From Dissulfurispira thermophila (lineage in GTDB: Bacteria > Nitrospirota > Thermodesulfovibrionia > Thermodesulfovibrionales > Dissulfurispiraceae), in contig NZ_AP022873.1 in NCBI RefSeq assembly GCF_014701235.1, forward strand, positions 1,240,001 through 1,304,000: a DNA stretch of 64,000 nucleotides, given 5' to 3'. Both the position numbers and the translations under genes were made by a program. The notes beneath the pieces are model-generated. The model worked only from the letters and a program-made list of their open reading frames with translations, was not told the DNA's origin and made no database searches. Positions 52,715 through 62,874 of the stretch are shown here, in pieces (the first letter of the stretch is position 1; every line of letters starts with the position of its first letter).

Positions 52715-54280
52715 ATGGACAATAGCTTAATGTTAATTGTTATTGCAATTGCTGTCGGTGCTGCAACAGGTCTGATCCTCTCGCTGATTTATAAAAATAC
52801 TCTCAAATCCCGTAAAGAGGCATTAGAAAAAGAGCATCAACATCTTCTTGAAGATGCTAAAAGAGAAGCAGATGCCATAAAAAAAGAGGCTCTTATTCAT
52901 GCAAAAGATCTGGCATATCAGGCAAAGATCGAAGCTGAAAAAGAGATAAGAGAAAGGACAAGAGAACTTAATCAGCTTGACAAAAGACTAAGGCAAAAGG
53001 AAGATCAGTTAGAGAAGAGATTAGACCAAATAGAGAAAAAAGAACATGAATTGAACAGGAAAGAGAAAGACCTGCATTCAAAAGAACGTTCACTGCTCGA
53101 AAAGGAGAACCATTATGCTCATCTTATCAAAGAACAGACCCTAATTCTGGAGCGACTATCAGGCATTAATGTTGAAGAGGCAAAACAGGAGCTCTTTAAG
53201 AAAATTGAAGATGAATCAAGATTTGAAGCAGCTAAACTTGCAAAAAAAATAGAAGATGAGGCAAGAGAAAATGCAGAAAAAAAGGCAAAAGAAATCATAA
53301 GCCTTGCCATTCAGAGATATTCAAGTGATTATGTTGCTGATGCCACTGTATCTGCAGTAAGCCTACCGGGCGATGAAATGAAAGGAAGAATTATAGGCAG
53401 GGAAGGAAGAAACATCAGGGCGTTTGAGGCTGCAACAGGTGTTGACCTTGTTGTTGATGATACCCCTGAATTAGTAACGCTGTCAGCCCACGACCCAGTG
53501 AGAAGGGAGATAGCAAGAATAGCCCTCGAAAGACTTGTTGCAGACGGAAGAATACACCCAACAAGGATAGAGGAAGTTGTGGAAAAGGTCAAAAAAGAAG
53601 TGGATACTACCATCAGAGAAGAAGGAGAAAAGGCTGTTTTTGACCTTGGCATCTCAGGAATGCACCCTGAACTCATAAAGATAATAGGAAGACTGAAGTA
53701 TAGGTCATCTTATGGCCAGAACATATTGCAGCACTCAAAAGAGGTTGCATATCTTGCAGGGATGATGGCAGGCGAGTTAGGTGTTGATGTAAAGCTCGCA
53801 AAAAGGGCAGGCCTACTCCATGACATTGGTAAGGCCGTTGATCACGAAATGGAGGGGTCCCACCAAGAAATTGGAGCTACTCTTGCAAAAAAATACGGTG
53901 AAAATGATTATGTAATAAATGCTATTCTTGCCCATCATGGCGAGATAGACCCTTCGTGTGTAGAGTCTGCCCTTGTTGCAGCAGGAGATGCTCTTTCAGC
54001 AGCAAGACCAGGTGTCAGAAGGGAAAGTATAGAGAATTACTTAAAACGGCTTGCAAAACTCGAAGAACTGGCCATGTCATTTAATGGAGTAGATAAGTGT
54101 TATGCGATACAGGCAGGAAGAGAAATAAGAATTATCGTAAGGCCTGAGGATGTCAGTGACGAGATGTGTGCTGTAATATCAAGGGACCTTGCAAAAAAAA
54201 TAGAAGCAGAAATGACATACCCCGGACAGATAAAGGTAGCTGTTATAAGAGAGTCAAGACATATTGATTATGCAAAATAA
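52715..54280 (+). CDS. rny: ribonuclease Y
   Basis: An N-terminal membrane helix ([20 protein letters not shown]) is followed by a long charged coiled coil to about residue 200. The KH domain carries [19 protein letters not shown], and the HD domain has [20 protein letters not shown] and [10 protein letters not shown]. RNase Y starts mRNA decay at the membrane. At 521 residues it is full length. A strong AGGAGG precedes the start, and ymdB follows, the usual pairing. Confidence 0.95.
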   Translation: MDNSLMLIVIAIAVGAATGLILSLIYKNTLKSRKEALEKEHQHLLEDAKREADAIKKEALIHAKDLAYQAKIEAEKEIRERTRELNQLDKRLRQKEDQLEKRLDQIEKKEHELNRKEKDLHSKERSLLEKENHYAHLIKEQTLILERLSGINVEEAKQELFKKIEDESRFEAAKLAKKIEDEARENAEKKAKEIISLAIQRYSSDYVADATVSAVSLPGDEMKGRIIGREGRNIRAFEAATGVDLVVDDTPELVTLSAHDPVRREIARIALERLVADGRIHPTRIEEVVEKVKKEVDTTIREEGEKAVFDLGISGMHPELIKIIGRLKYRSSYGQNILQHSKEVAYLAGMMAGELGVDVKLAKRAGLLHDIGKAVDHEMEGSHQEIGATLAKKYGENDYVINAILAHHGEIDPSCVESALVAAGDALSAARPGVRRESIENYLKRLAKLEELAMSFNGVDKCYAIQAGREIRIIVRPEDVSDEMCAVISRDLAKKIEAEMTYPGQIKVAVIRESRHIDYAK

Positions 54281-54361
54281 TGTGATAGGCTATAGGCAAA
54301 AAACAATGGTTCTCCAGTGGAATACCTATTGCCTACAGCCTATTGCCTATTACTTTTTAAT

Positions 54362-55144
54362 ATGAAAATCTTGTTCATAGGTGACATAGTTGGCAAAATT
54401 GGAAGGCAAGCGGTTAAGAATCTCCTGCCAAATCTCATAGATAGATATAAGATAGATATGGTCATTGCCAATGGTGAGAATGCAGCAGGAGGCTTTGGAA
54501 TAACAGAAAAAACTGCAGCAGAGATATTTAGTTTTGGAGTTCATGTCATCACAACAGGTAATCATATATGGGACAAAAAAGAGGCTGTTCCTTATATAGC
54601 AAAAGAAAACAGGATATTGAGACCTATAAATTATCCGCCTGCTACACCAGGTGCTGGAAGCATTATATTTACCTTACCAAACAAAGAAAAGATAGCAGTA
54701 ATAAATGTATCAGGAAGGGTCTTTATGAATACGCTTGATTGCCCATTCAGAACAAGTAAGGCTGAGGTGGAAAAGCTGAGAGAATCTACAAATATAATAA
54801 TCATAGATTTTCATGCTGAAGCCACATCAGAAAAAATAGCCTTTGGTTATTATATGGATGGGCTTGTAAGCGCTGTCATTGGAACTCATACACATGTTCA
54901 GACTGCTGATGAAAAGATATTATCAGGTGGAACAGCTTACATTACAGATGTGGGTATGACAGGACCTCAAACATCTGTAATAGGTATAGAAAAAGAACAA
55001 ATTGTAGAGAGATTTCTTTCACAAATGCCAAGAAAGTATGATGTTGCTGGAGGAAAGGGGTTATTATCTGCTGTAGTAATAGAAATAGATAATAAATGTG
55101 GCAGGGCAACTGCAATACAGAGATTGCAATTAACAAATCCATAG
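54362..55144 (+). CDS. ymdB: YmdB-family metallophosphoesterase (TIGR00282)
   Basis: Metal ligands are visible in MKILFIGDIVGKIGRQAV, ANGENAAGGFGI, TTGNHIWDKKE, IIDFHAEATSEK and VIGTHTHVQTAD. These are the signatures of YmdB, a 2',3'-cyclic nucleotide phosphodiesterase. I start at ATG 54362. The earlier in-frame ATG at 54317 lies in a heptamer repeat (CCTATTG, CCTACAG, CCTATTG, CCTATTA at 54327-54354) and would add unrelated residues. Confidence 0.9.
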   Translation: MKILFIGDIVGKIGRQAVKNLLPNLIDRYKIDMVIANGENAAGGFGITEKTAAEIFSFGVHVITTGNHIWDKKEAVPYIAKENRILRPINYPPATPGAGSIIFTLPNKEKIAVINVSGRVFMNTLDCPFRTSKAEVEKLRESTNIIIIDFHAEATSEKIAFGYYMDGLVSAVIGTHTHVQTADEKILSGGTAYITDVGMTGPQTSVIGIEKEQIVERFLSQMPRKYDVAGGKGLLSAVVIEIDNKCGRATAIQRLQLTNP

Positions 55145-55153
55145 GAGGTATTT

Positions 55154-55573
55154 ATGCTTCAAGCTAAAGTAAAATGGATTGAGGGTCTTCAGTTTGTAGG
55201 TGAGTCAGGGACAGGTCATGCAATTGTGATAGACAGTGATACAGATGTTGGCGGCAAGAATACAGGTATGAGACCAATGGAACTTCTTCTTATAGGACTT
55301 GGAGGGTGCTCAGGCATGGATGTGGCATCTGTTCTACAAAAAAAGAAACAGCAAATAACAGGAATCGATATAAATGTAAAAGGAGAGAAGGCAGATACAT
55401 ATCCTAAAAAATTTACAAATATTGATATAGAATTCATTATCAGCGGTAAGGATATTTCAGAAGATGCAGTTAAAAAGGCAATAGAACTTTCAATGGAGAA
55501 ATACTGTTCTGTAAAGGCAACACTGGAAGGTGTGGCAAAGATAAACTTCAGCTACAAAATCGTTAATGTTTAG
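55154..55573 (+). CDS. OsmC-family protein
   Basis: The protein carries GMRPMELLLIGLGGCSGMDV with the redox Cys (about residue 53), and the second Cys in EKYCSVKATLEG near 117. Both Cys are conserved in OsmC/Ohr-type thiol peroxidases and YhfA-like members. It is 139 residues. It follows ymdB by nine bases and has an AGGAGGT site. Its end overlaps the convergent hypD by 11 bases. Confidence 0.85.
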   Translation: MLQAKVKWIEGLQFVGESGTGHAIVIDSDTDVGGKNTGMRPMELLLIGLGGCSGMDVASVLQKKKQQITGIDINVKGEKADTYPKKFTNIDIEFIISGKDISEDAVKKAIELSMEKYCSVKATLEGVAKINFSYKIVNV

Positions 55574-56621
55574 ATAGAAGGTTATATTTATAATACGCTG
55601 CGCAACTTCCCTCTGTGCTTACCATGCATGCACCGACAGGCTTCTCAGGAGTACATGCCTTTCCAAAGAGGGGGCATTCAGAAGGTATTTTTATGCCTCT
55701 CAAAACCAGACCGCATTGGCATCCTTTTGGCTCTGCAACACCATCAGACAGATCTATATTGAAAACAGCCTCTGCATCCCTGTGCCTGTATTTTTCTCTC
55801 AATTTCAATCCGCTGTTCGGTAGCATTCCGATTCCTCGCCAGTAACTATCACAGGTCTCGAAAAATTCATTTATAAAATCCATAGCCTTTTGATTCCCTA
55901 TTTCTGTAACAACACTTTTATACTGTATTTCTACTGCTGCCCTTCCCTCTGCAATCTGTCTAAGAAGCATTACTATACCTGTTATAATGTCTTCAGCCTT
56001 GAAACCTGTTATCACACCAGATCTTTTATATTTCTCTGCTATAAATTTATATGGATGAATACCTATTATAGTGCTTACATGTCCGGGCAATATAAAGCCG
56101 TCTATATTAATCTCATCAGACTGAAGCAATATTTCAATCGCAGGTGGGACAAGTTTGTTCACAGAATAAATATAGAAATTATCTATCTTCTGTCTCTCTG
56201 CTTCAAATAGAGTGCCAGCAACTGATGGAGTTGTAGTCTCAAATCCAGCAGAGAAGAAAACAACTTTTTTATTAATATTGACCCTTGCGATACTTAAACA
56301 ATCAAGCGGAGAATAAACTATTCTTATATCAGCACCTTCAGCCTTTGCCTCGGATAATGATTTTTTCCCTCCGGGGACGCGCATCATGTCTCCAAATGTA
56401 CATAGTATCACATCGTCTAACATTGAAATGGCAATGACTTTATCAATATCTTCAATCGAAGTCACGCATACAGGACATCCCGGACCACTTAATAGTTTAA
56501 GCCCTTCCGGCAGAAGACTCCTTATCCCATGCTTGAATATAGCAACTGTATGTGTACCGCAAACTTCCATAATATTTATAGGACGCCCAATCTTATTGTA
56601 AATATTTTTTATCAATTCCAT
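55563..56621 (-). CDS. hypD: hydrogenase formation protein HypD
   Basis: The family blocks IMEVCGTHTVAIFKHGIRSL and LLSGPGCPVCVTSIEDID are at residues about 18-37 and 42-60. FSAGFETTTPS, LPGHVSTIIG, an EAVFNIDLSDG segment, CGLVLRGIKIPSECPLFG and GACMVSTEGSCAAYY follow. HypD holds the Fe(CN)2CO precursor for [NiFe] hydrogenase with HypC. Other hyp genes are not in the window. It shares the strand with moeA, separated by four bases. Confidence 0.93.
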   Translation of the reverse strand: MELIKNIYNKIGRPINIMEVCGTHTVAIFKHGIRSLLPEGLKLLSGPGCPVCVTSIEDIDKVIAISMLDDVILCTFGDMMRVPGGKKSLSEAKAEGADIRIVYSPLDCLSIARVNINKKVVFFSAGFETTTPSVAGTLFEAERQKIDNFYIYSVNKLVPPAIEILLQSDEINIDGFILPGHVSTIIGIHPYKFIAEKYKRSGVITGFKAEDIITGIVMLLRQIAEGRAAVEIQYKSVVTEIGNQKAMDFINEFFETCDSYWRGIGMLPNSGLKLREKYRHRDAEAVFNIDLSDGVAEPKGCQCGLVLRGIKIPSECPLFGKACTPEKPVGACMVSTEGSCAAYYKYNLLSKH

Positions 56622-56625
56622 TTTG

Positions 56626-57873
56626 TTAAAATAGTCTTACAATAACTCTTTCACCAGCGTCTAATCCAAGTTTATTCTGAGGAATTATGACTATGCCATC
56701 GGCTTTGACGAGTGTTGTTATCAAGCCTGATTTGCCAAGCACAGGGATAGCTAATATTTCTCCATCTCTTTCTTCAAGATAGACTCGTATATGATCCTCT
56801 CTACCTGCTGCAGATGCTATATTTTTTGCCATTTTAGCAATAATTGACTTGATGAACTTCCTCTCTGAATTAAGTCCACTGAGCTTTTCTATAACAGGTC
56901 TTATAAAAATATCAAAACACACAACTGTAGCAGCCGGATGACCGGGCAGTCCTAAAACAGGTTTATTTTTAATAATACCACCTATCGTTGGTTTCCCGGG
57001 CTTTAAAGACACACCATGAAATAACACACCTGCGCTACCATATATTCCTGCAATATCATTTATAATCTGTGCTGTCATATCCTTTGTTCCTGCTGAAGTG
57101 CCTCCACTTATTAAAACCATATCAGAATCATGTATCGCCTCTTTTATTGCATTTTTTATGGTATCATAGTCATCTTTAAATATTCCCTTTTTCACTGGTA
57201 TGCCGCCGTGCTCGCTTATCAGACCTGCCAATGTAAATGAATTGATGTCCCTTACCTGCCCTAATTTCAAGGGACTGCTTGCAGGCACTATCTCATCCCC
57301 TGTTGAGATTATGGACACTATAGGTTTTTTGAAGACATCTATTTCTGTTATACCAAGACCTGCAAGTGCACCTATATCCTGTGCCATAAGTTTGCGGCCC
57401 TTTGTGAGGATTGTTTCTCCCTTTTTTATATCCTCTCCTTTTTGAATCACATTTTCATTTGGTGAAACAGACCTCATTATCTCAATCATATCTTCAGAAA
57501 TCATTTGAACATGCTCGAGCATTAAGACAGCATCAGCACCTTCTGGAAGCATTCCGCCTGTTGGTATCTTTGCTGCCTCTAAAGCATTCAATTTAAAATC
57601 AGGAGCTATCCCCATGAATATTTCATTCTTGACTGTAATATAAGCAGGTGAATTTTCTTTTGCACCAAATGTGTCTCTTGAATTCAATGCATAGCCGTCA
57701 ACAGTTGAGCGTGAAAATTGGGGAAGGTCTTCTGGTGCTGTAATATCGTTTGCTATAATACGATTGTAACACTCTTCAATCCTCAATCTTTCAATAGTTA
57801 TATCTTTGTCTGTAATTGAAGATAAAAGATATTTAAGTGCCTCGCCGGGTAACAGATAAGTTTTGTTAAACAT
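56626..57873 (-). CDS. moeA: molybdopterin molybdenumtransferase MoeA
   Basis: The N-terminal domain has LPQFSRSTVDGYALNSRDT, the KIPTGGMLPEGADAVLMLEH block and GEDIKKGETILTKGRKL. The MoaB/MogA-like domain carries SIISTGDEIV and LISGGTSAGTKD, with LPGHPAATVVCF. The C-terminal domain ends in RVIVRLF. The enzyme inserts molybdate into adenylated molybdopterin. At 415 residues it is full length. Confidence 0.92.
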   Translation of the reverse strand: MFNKTYLLPGEALKYLLSSITDKDITIERLRIEECYNRIIANDITAPEDLPQFSRSTVDGYALNSRDTFGAKENSPAYITVKNEIFMGIAPDFKLNALEAAKIPTGGMLPEGADAVLMLEHVQMISEDMIEIMRSVSPNENVIQKGEDIKKGETILTKGRKLMAQDIGALAGLGITEIDVFKKPIVSIISTGDEIVPASSPLKLGQVRDINSFTLAGLISEHGGIPVKKGIFKDDYDTIKNAIKEAIHDSDMVLISGGTSAGTKDMTAQIINDIAGIYGSAGVLFHGVSLKPGKPTIGGIIKNKPVLGLPGHPAATVVCFDIFIRPVIEKLSGLNSERKFIKSIIAKMAKNIASAAGREDHIRVYLEERDGEILAIPVLGKSGLITTLVKADGIVIIPQNKLGLDAGERVIVRLF

Positions 57874-57880
57874 ATTTTAT

Positions 57881-58564
57881 TTATAGCGGGCTTTTTTTCA
57901 AGACAGAGGCATTTTCGCCATTTTGCAATAAATCCAGAATATTAAAAATAGATTCTTCATGAAGACTGCGGATATAGTTTTTATCAACCCCTCTCTTCCT
58001 CTGTTTGTTAAATACAGAAAGAAATACCATGCCTTTATAAATCCTTTTGTTTGTATTAAAAGAAAATATAAACCTATCAAGTGAATTTTCCAAAAACCTA
58101 TCATTTCTCCTCTGAACAGCCATATTAATTGTCATAGACTCAAGCCAGTATGTCTTATTTATCAGACTATCTGCTTTCATCTCAATCCATGCGTGCCCAA
58201 TATTCCATTTATCCTCTGTGAGTGCTTCATGTGCAACTGTATCAGCAGCCAGATGGCTCAGATACCCATATACAAATGCCTTTTCTGAGCCTTTTTTTGC
58301 CTGCTCCATGAGCCTTAGCCCCATGTCCCAGCTATGAGAACTCTTGTCATCAGGGAGATATTTCTTTCCAAGTATCATATCAGCCATAAGATTTCCATAA
58401 AGAAAATCCTGTCTGTATTTTCTCAGGAGTGCCATTATTCCTGCAGGGATAAGCGGTGCATAAGAATATATTTCGCTCCCAAGATAAATATGGGTCAAAG
58501 GCCCCCATGCAAATGAAAATGATGGGACAAGTAAAAATCCAACTAAAGACATAAAAAATATCAT
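57881..58564 (-). CDS. zinc-dependent phospholipase C-like protein (PF00882), exported
   Basis: A signal peptide (MIFFMSLVGFLLVPSFSFA) is followed by WGPLTHIYLGSEI, a FLYGNLMADMILGKKYLPD block and YGYLSHLAADTVAHEALTE. The Trp at the mature N-terminus and the His/Asp series fit the metal site of this family. At 227 residues it is typical of the bacterial members of unknown substrate. It lies one base from the pepA stop on the same strand. Confidence 0.8.
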   Translation of the reverse strand: MIFFMSLVGFLLVPSFSFAWGPLTHIYLGSEIYSYAPLIPAGIMALLRKYRQDFLYGNLMADMILGKKYLPDDKSSHSWDMGLRLMEQAKKGSEKAFVYGYLSHLAADTVAHEALTEDKWNIGHAWIEMKADSLINKTYWLESMTINMAVQRRNDRFLENSLDRFIFSFNTNKRIYKGMVFLSVFNKQRKRGVDKNYIRSLHEESIFNILDLLQNGENASVLKKSPL

Positions 58565-58565
58565 T

Positions 58566-60032
58566 CTATAACTCCTTCAGGAAATTAAGTATCAATCTCA
58601 CACCAATGGCTGTAGCACCTTTTGGCATGTATGGCTTGTCCTTGTCATTCCATGCAGTGCCTGCAATATCAAGATGAGCCCATGGTGTATCACCAGCAAA
58701 CTCTCTGAGAAAATAGCCTGCTGTTACAAGTGAACCATTTTTGCCACCACTATTTTTTATATCAGCCACATCGCTTTTTATATAATCCTTATACTCATCA
58801 TAAAGAGGCATCTGCCATACCCTTTCATAAGTATCATCAGATGCTTTTTTCAGTTTTTCCATAAGTGCATTATTATTACCCATCATTGCTATAGCCTCAT
58901 TGCCAAGAGCAATAGAACATGCACCTGTAAGTGTTGCTATATCAATAATAACCTCTGGTTTATAATATTTTATTGCATATCCAATGGCATCTGCAAGGGT
59001 AAGCCTGCCCTCAGCATCTGTATTTATTATTTCTATTGTCTTTCCTGTTATTGTCTTAACAATATCACCTGGTTTCGATGCACTGCCTCCTGGCAGGTTT
59101 TCTGTAGCTGGAAGGATACCTACTATATTTACTGGCAACTCCAGTTCTGAAGCTGCCTTAATTATGGCAAGGACAGATGCACCGCCAGACATGTCGTATT
59201 TCATCTTTTCCATTCCTTCAGCAGGCTTCAAAGATATGCCACCGCTATCAAAGGTTATAGATTTACCAATAATGGCTAAAGGCTTCCTCTTTCCACCCCT
59301 GTACTCAATAACAATCAATTTAGGTGGTTCATTAGAACCTTTAGATACAGATAGATAAGCACCCATGCCCTCTTTTTCTATATCTTTTTTTTCCAGTATC
59401 TTGACCTTTATTTTTTTCCCTGAAAGGGATTCGGCAACTTTACTCAAAATAGTAGGAGTCATATCATTAGAAGGTGTATTTACAAGGTCTTTTGCAAAAT
59501 TCACAGCAGAGACAACTGTCTGAAGCCATTTAACTGGAATATCCTTATCAATACCAAGAATGCTTACTGTCTTTATCTCTTTGTCATTTTCAGATTTTTT
59601 ATATTTTTCGAATCTATAAAGACTTAAAAGTCCGCCCTCAATGAAATAAAAAGCAGGTTTTTCATATGCCTTGAAATCCTTTGGGAGATAACCGAATATG
59701 CCGGTGGATACAGCAATATCCTTTACTCCTATGTCCCTGAGAAAAGAAAATGCCTTACCTCCTGCCTCTCTTATCCTGTTGGTTGTTATATCAGATTGTT
59801 TGCCAAGTCCTATTAATAATATCCTGTCAGAATTTATATCCCTTACATGAAGCAGAGCAGTCTGATTTTGCTTGCCTGTAAATTCCTTTGAATTGATTAA
59901 TCTTTTTATAATGCCACCAACTATAAAATCTATATCTGAATATATATCTATGGAATCGTTCTCAAAGAGGGGAAGGACTAATGCATCTGCTTTTATTTCT
60001 TTTTCAGGTATATTTTTTATGAGGATATTCAT
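58566..60032 (-). CDS. pepA: leucyl aminopeptidase (M17)
   Basis: The N-terminal macro-like domain leads to the catalytic half: IGKSITFDSGGISLKPAEGM, KYDMSGGASVL, GILPATENLPGGSASKPGD and the signature NTDAEGRLTLADA (about residues 338-350). FAGDTPWAHLDIAGTAW closes it. Metal ligands are all present. At 488 residues it is full length. Its start overlaps the pth stop by four bases. Confidence 0.93.
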   Translation of the reverse strand: MNILIKNIPEKEIKADALVLPLFENDSIDIYSDIDFIVGGIIKRLINSKEFTGKQNQTALLHVRDINSDRILLIGLGKQSDITTNRIREAGGKAFSFLRDIGVKDIAVSTGIFGYLPKDFKAYEKPAFYFIEGGLLSLYRFEKYKKSENDKEIKTVSILGIDKDIPVKWLQTVVSAVNFAKDLVNTPSNDMTPTILSKVAESLSGKKIKVKILEKKDIEKEGMGAYLSVSKGSNEPPKLIVIEYRGGKRKPLAIIGKSITFDSGGISLKPAEGMEKMKYDMSGGASVLAIIKAASELELPVNIVGILPATENLPGGSASKPGDIVKTITGKTIEIINTDAEGRLTLADAIGYAIKYYKPEVIIDIATLTGACSIALGNEAIAMMGNNNALMEKLKKASDDTYERVWQMPLYDEYKDYIKSDVADIKNSGGKNGSLVTAGYFLREFAGDTPWAHLDIAGTAWNDKDKPYMPKGATAIGVRLILNFLKEL

Positions 60033-60628
60033 TGCGACTGTGTTTTATCGATCTTTATTTGGGAACGGTTATATTTATTCATTGCTTTATCGATCCCTTC
60101 TGTGACAACTGCTGTAACAGCATGGGATGTAAGTATTATAACATCTTCTACAAGATTTTTCTCATATGATTTAAAGCCCTGAAGAACATATTCTTCAACA
60201 GGAATTGTCTTATCACGGCCTATCCCAATCTTAATACGCACAAAATCTTTTGTCCCGAGTTCCTGTATTATAGATTCGATTCCCCTATGCCCACCGGATG
60301 ATCCTCCCCGTCTAATCTTTATGATCCCTACATCAATATCAAGGTCATCATGAACAACTATCAGTCTGTTCATTAAATTATCTGCAGATATATTGGCCTT
60401 TTTTAGTATCTTTTTCACAGCCAGTCCGCTTCTGTTCATAAAGGTAAGGGGCTTAAGAAGGATAACATTAATCCCTTCCATAACTCCCTTGCCAATCATA
60501 TAGAGATCCTTTTCTTCCAAAGGGATACCATATTTTTCTGAAAGCCGGTCTATTACTCTAAAACCTATATTATGGCGTGTTGTGAAGTATTTTTTTCCGG
60601 GATTGCCCAGACCAACAACAACCCACAT
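60029..60628 (-). CDS. pth: peptidyl-tRNA hydrolase
   Basis: I start at ATG 60628, giving MWVVVGLGNPGKKYFTTRHN with the catalytic His. LLKPLTFMNRSG and VVHDDLDIDVG with the Asp follow, then GGSSGGHRGIESI. The longer frame from 60700 adds 24 residues without similarity. The enzyme recycles peptidyl-tRNA. It sits in the usual rplY-pth order. Confidence 0.92.
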   Translation of the reverse strand: MWVVVGLGNPGKKYFTTRHNIGFRVIDRLSEKYGIPLEEKDLYMIGKGVMEGINVILLKPLTFMNRSGLAVKKILKKANISADNLMNRLIVVHDDLDIDVGIIKIRRGGSSGGHRGIESIIQELGTKDFVRIKIGIGRDKTIPVEEYVLQGFKSYEKNLVEDVIILTSHAVTAVVTEGIDKAMNKYNRSQIKIDKTQSQ

Positions 60629-60708
60629 ACTCGAAGGGGAGACCTTATGTCCCCCCTTCGAAATCTTGTCTAATGCTGTACAGAAATATTTCAGCACCAT
60701 CTACACTT

Positions 60709-61344
60709 TTACTTTTCTTCTTCTTTTTTGCCTTTCTTAATAACCTCTGGCTCAACAGCCTCAGCAGGAACTGCTACAGCAGCCACCTCTTCCTTAACTG
60801 CTATGACTGTTGCCAAAACCTCATCAGGGTCAGTCAACACCTTAATGTCACCCGGCAGTTTTAAATCCCTTACATGAATAGACTGACCAATGCCAAGATT
60901 AGAAACATCCACATCAATATGTCCAGGGATTTTATCAGGCAGGCACTCTATTTCTATCTCCCTCAACCCATATTGGAGAACCCCTTTATCTCTCTTCACA
61001 CCGATTGCCTCACCTTTTATAACTACATGCACTGTAACCCTTATTGCCTCTGTAGCAGACACTTCCTGAAAATCAACATGAAGAAGATTACCCATTACAG
61101 GGTCAACCTGATAGTCTTTTACAATAGCCTGTTTCGTACCATCAGGAAACTGGAGATCGACGATTACTTGTTCTCCTGCAGTTTTACTGATAAACTGCGA
61201 AAGTTCTCTTCCAGAAATTTGTACTGGCAGGGAGCTTCCCCCTTTATATAGAATGGCAGGTATAATACCATTCCTTCTCAATGATCTCGCTCCACCCTTT
61301 CCCAACATCTCCCTTTTTCCTACACTGAGCGTTACTCTTTCCAT
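60709..61344 (-). CDS. rplY: 50S ribosomal protein L25 (CTC form)
   Basis: The N-terminal L25 domain has GKGGARSLRRNGIIPAILYK and VIVDLQFPDGTKQAIVKDYQ with the 5S-binding VDPVMGNLLHVDF. The C-terminal TL5/CTC domain carries GEAIGVKRDKGVLQYGLREI and LGIGQSIHVRDLKLP. A charged tail (EVIKKGKKEEEK) ends the protein. AAGGAGG lies before the start. It follows prs and precedes pth on the minus strand. Confidence 0.93.
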   Translation of the reverse strand: MERVTLSVGKREMLGKGGARSLRRNGIIPAILYKGGSSLPVQISGRELSQFISKTAGEQVIVDLQFPDGTKQAIVKDYQVDPVMGNLLHVDFQEVSATEAIRVTVHVVIKGEAIGVKRDKGVLQYGLREIEIECLPDKIPGHIDVDVSNLGIGQSIHVRDLKLPGDIKVLTDPDEVLATVIAVKEEVAAVAVPAEAVEPEVIKKGKKEEEK

Positions 61345-61370
61345 CTTTCCTCCTTAATTAGTAAATAAGT

Positions 61371-61394
61371 GGGTTTCACGAAATTCGTAACCCC
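61371..61394 (-). promoter_or_regulatory. hairpin in the rplY leader
   Basis: GGGTT, ACGAA and their complements TTCGT, AACCC form a stem with a two-base bulge and one-base loop. It lies about 25 bases upstream of the rplY start. It might regulate rplY translation. No further evidence is visible. Confidence 0.35.
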
Positions 61395-61505
61395 TTGATT
61401 TTATGATTTATTTGACATAGCATTTTTAGACTTGTCCTCCTATCAAGATTTTCATTTATTTTTAATTAGTTATATGTCTAAAGATCTCCCTTTCACCCCA
61501 TTTTT

Positions 61506-61730
61506 ATAGGCTGAAGGCTGAAGGCTTAAGGCTGAAGATTAGGCTGAAGATAAAATCCAATCTTGAATTTTAAATCTTAAATCTTAAACTTTAAACCTTC
61601 ACCCTTGAATCGCCGAAGGTGTTATCCCCTTCATCACTTCACCCTAAAGCCTACCGCCTAAAGCCTTAAGCCTATTTTCCCTCTCCTCAAAAGGGAGAGA
61701 GAATTTTTTAATTTTGTAAAACCCTATAGT
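61506..61730. repeat. heptamer-rich repeat block related to the MITE core
   Basis: GGCTGAA units (61509-61548), TCTTAAA units (61553-61600) and CCTAAAG units (61641-61675) follow with 7-base spacing. The first and last arms are complementary. The end (AAAAGGGAGAG, then GAATTTTTTAATTTTGT) matches 43815-43853 of copy 1. No gene lies in 61345-61790. Confidence 0.75.
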
Positions 61731-61790
61731 AAATAAACAAATGAGTTTATGGAGAGCATTATTTTCACTCACATACTCATTCACATATAT

Positions 61791-62732
61791 TTATACAAAT
61801 AGCGAACTTACTGATGTTTCTTCATGAATCCTTTTTATTGCTTCTGCCAGTAGTGACGATACGCTTAATACCTTTAGTTTTTTACATACACTGATTTTAT
61901 CATCCAAAGAGACTGTATCAGTAGTTATAACTTCTTCAAGTACCGAATTATTTATCCTCTCTATAGCAGGCCCTGAAAGCACAGCATGGCTACATGCTGC
62001 AAATACTCTTTTTGCACCATTGTCCTTCAGGGCTTGAGCTGCCTGTGTTGTAGTCCCCGCAGTATCTATCATGTCATCAAGTATAATCGCATCTTTACCT
62101 TTTACATCACCTATAACATGCATAACCTTTGAGACATTGGCAGCTTCTCGTCTTTTATCTACAATAGCCAATGAGGCATCCAGCCTTTTTGCGAAAGCCC
62201 TTGCCCTTTCAACACCACCAGCATCAGGGGAGACTATAACAAGATTTTCGAAACTGCATTTTTTGATGTAATCCAGTAAAACAGGGGCAGCATACAGGTG
62301 ATCAACAGGGATATTAAAAAAACCCTGTATCTGTGCTGCGTGTAAGTCAATAGTAAGCACCCTGTTTGTTCCTGCCGCGGTAAGCAGATCAGCCACGAGT
62401 TTGGAAGATATTGGAACTCGGGGCTGCACCTTCCTATCTTGTCTTGCATAGCCGTAATAAGGTATTACTGCTGTTATTCTCCTTGCTGATGCTCTTTTCA
62501 GGGCATCAATCAGGAGAAGAAGTTCCATTAAATTATGATTCACAGGAGCACATGTTGGTTGTATAACAAAAACATCATAACCTCTTACATTCTCGTTAAT
62601 CTGCACCATTATCTCACCATCGCTGAATGAGGTCACTGTAGTGTCTGTCAAAGGCATACCAAAGTGCTCACTCACCTTAATAGCAAGAGGTCTATTTGCA
62701 TTTCCTGTAATAAGTTTGACGCCGTTAGTCAT
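61791..62732 (-). CDS. prs: ribose-phosphate pyrophosphokinase
   Basis: The protein has [52 protein letters not shown] with the ATP flexible loop and [20 protein letters not shown]. The PRPP loop is [23 protein letters not shown], shown as key residues DDMIDTAGT. At 313 residues it is full length. It supplies PRPP for purN, pncB and others. Confidence 0.95.
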   Translation of the reverse strand: MTNGVKLITGNANRPLAIKVSEHFGMPLTDTTVTSFSDGEIMVQINENVRGYDVFVIQPTCAPVNHNLMELLLLIDALKRASARRITAVIPYYGYARQDRKVQPRVPISSKLVADLLTAAGTNRVLTIDLHAAQIQGFFNIPVDHLYAAPVLLDYIKKCSFENLVIVSPDAGGVERARAFAKRLDASLAIVDKRREAANVSKVMHVIGDVKGKDAIILDDMIDTAGTTTQAAQALKDNGAKRVFAACSHAVLSGPAIERINNSVLEEVITTDTVSLDDKISVCKKLKVLSVSSLLAEAIKRIHEETSVSSLFV

Positions 62733-62759
62733 CTTCCCTCCAGAGTTACTTTCATTTTA

Positions 62760-62831
62760 CTGGGGCGCCAGGATTCGAACCTGGGAATGGCAGATCCAAA
62801 ATCTGCTGACTTACCGCTTGTCGACGCCCCA
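62760..62831 (-). tRNA. tRNA-Gln (anticodon TTG)
   Basis: On the minus strand, acceptor arms TGGGGCG and CGCCCCA pair. The anticodon stem is CAGAT/ATCTG around TTTTGGA with anticodon TTG, and the T-arm is CCAGGTTCGAATCCTGG. The CCA end is not encoded. It lies between ispE and prs. Confidence 0.95.
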
Positions 62832-62874
62832 ATTTTAGCTCATAGATGCTAATTTAAAAGCCTTAAACCATGAG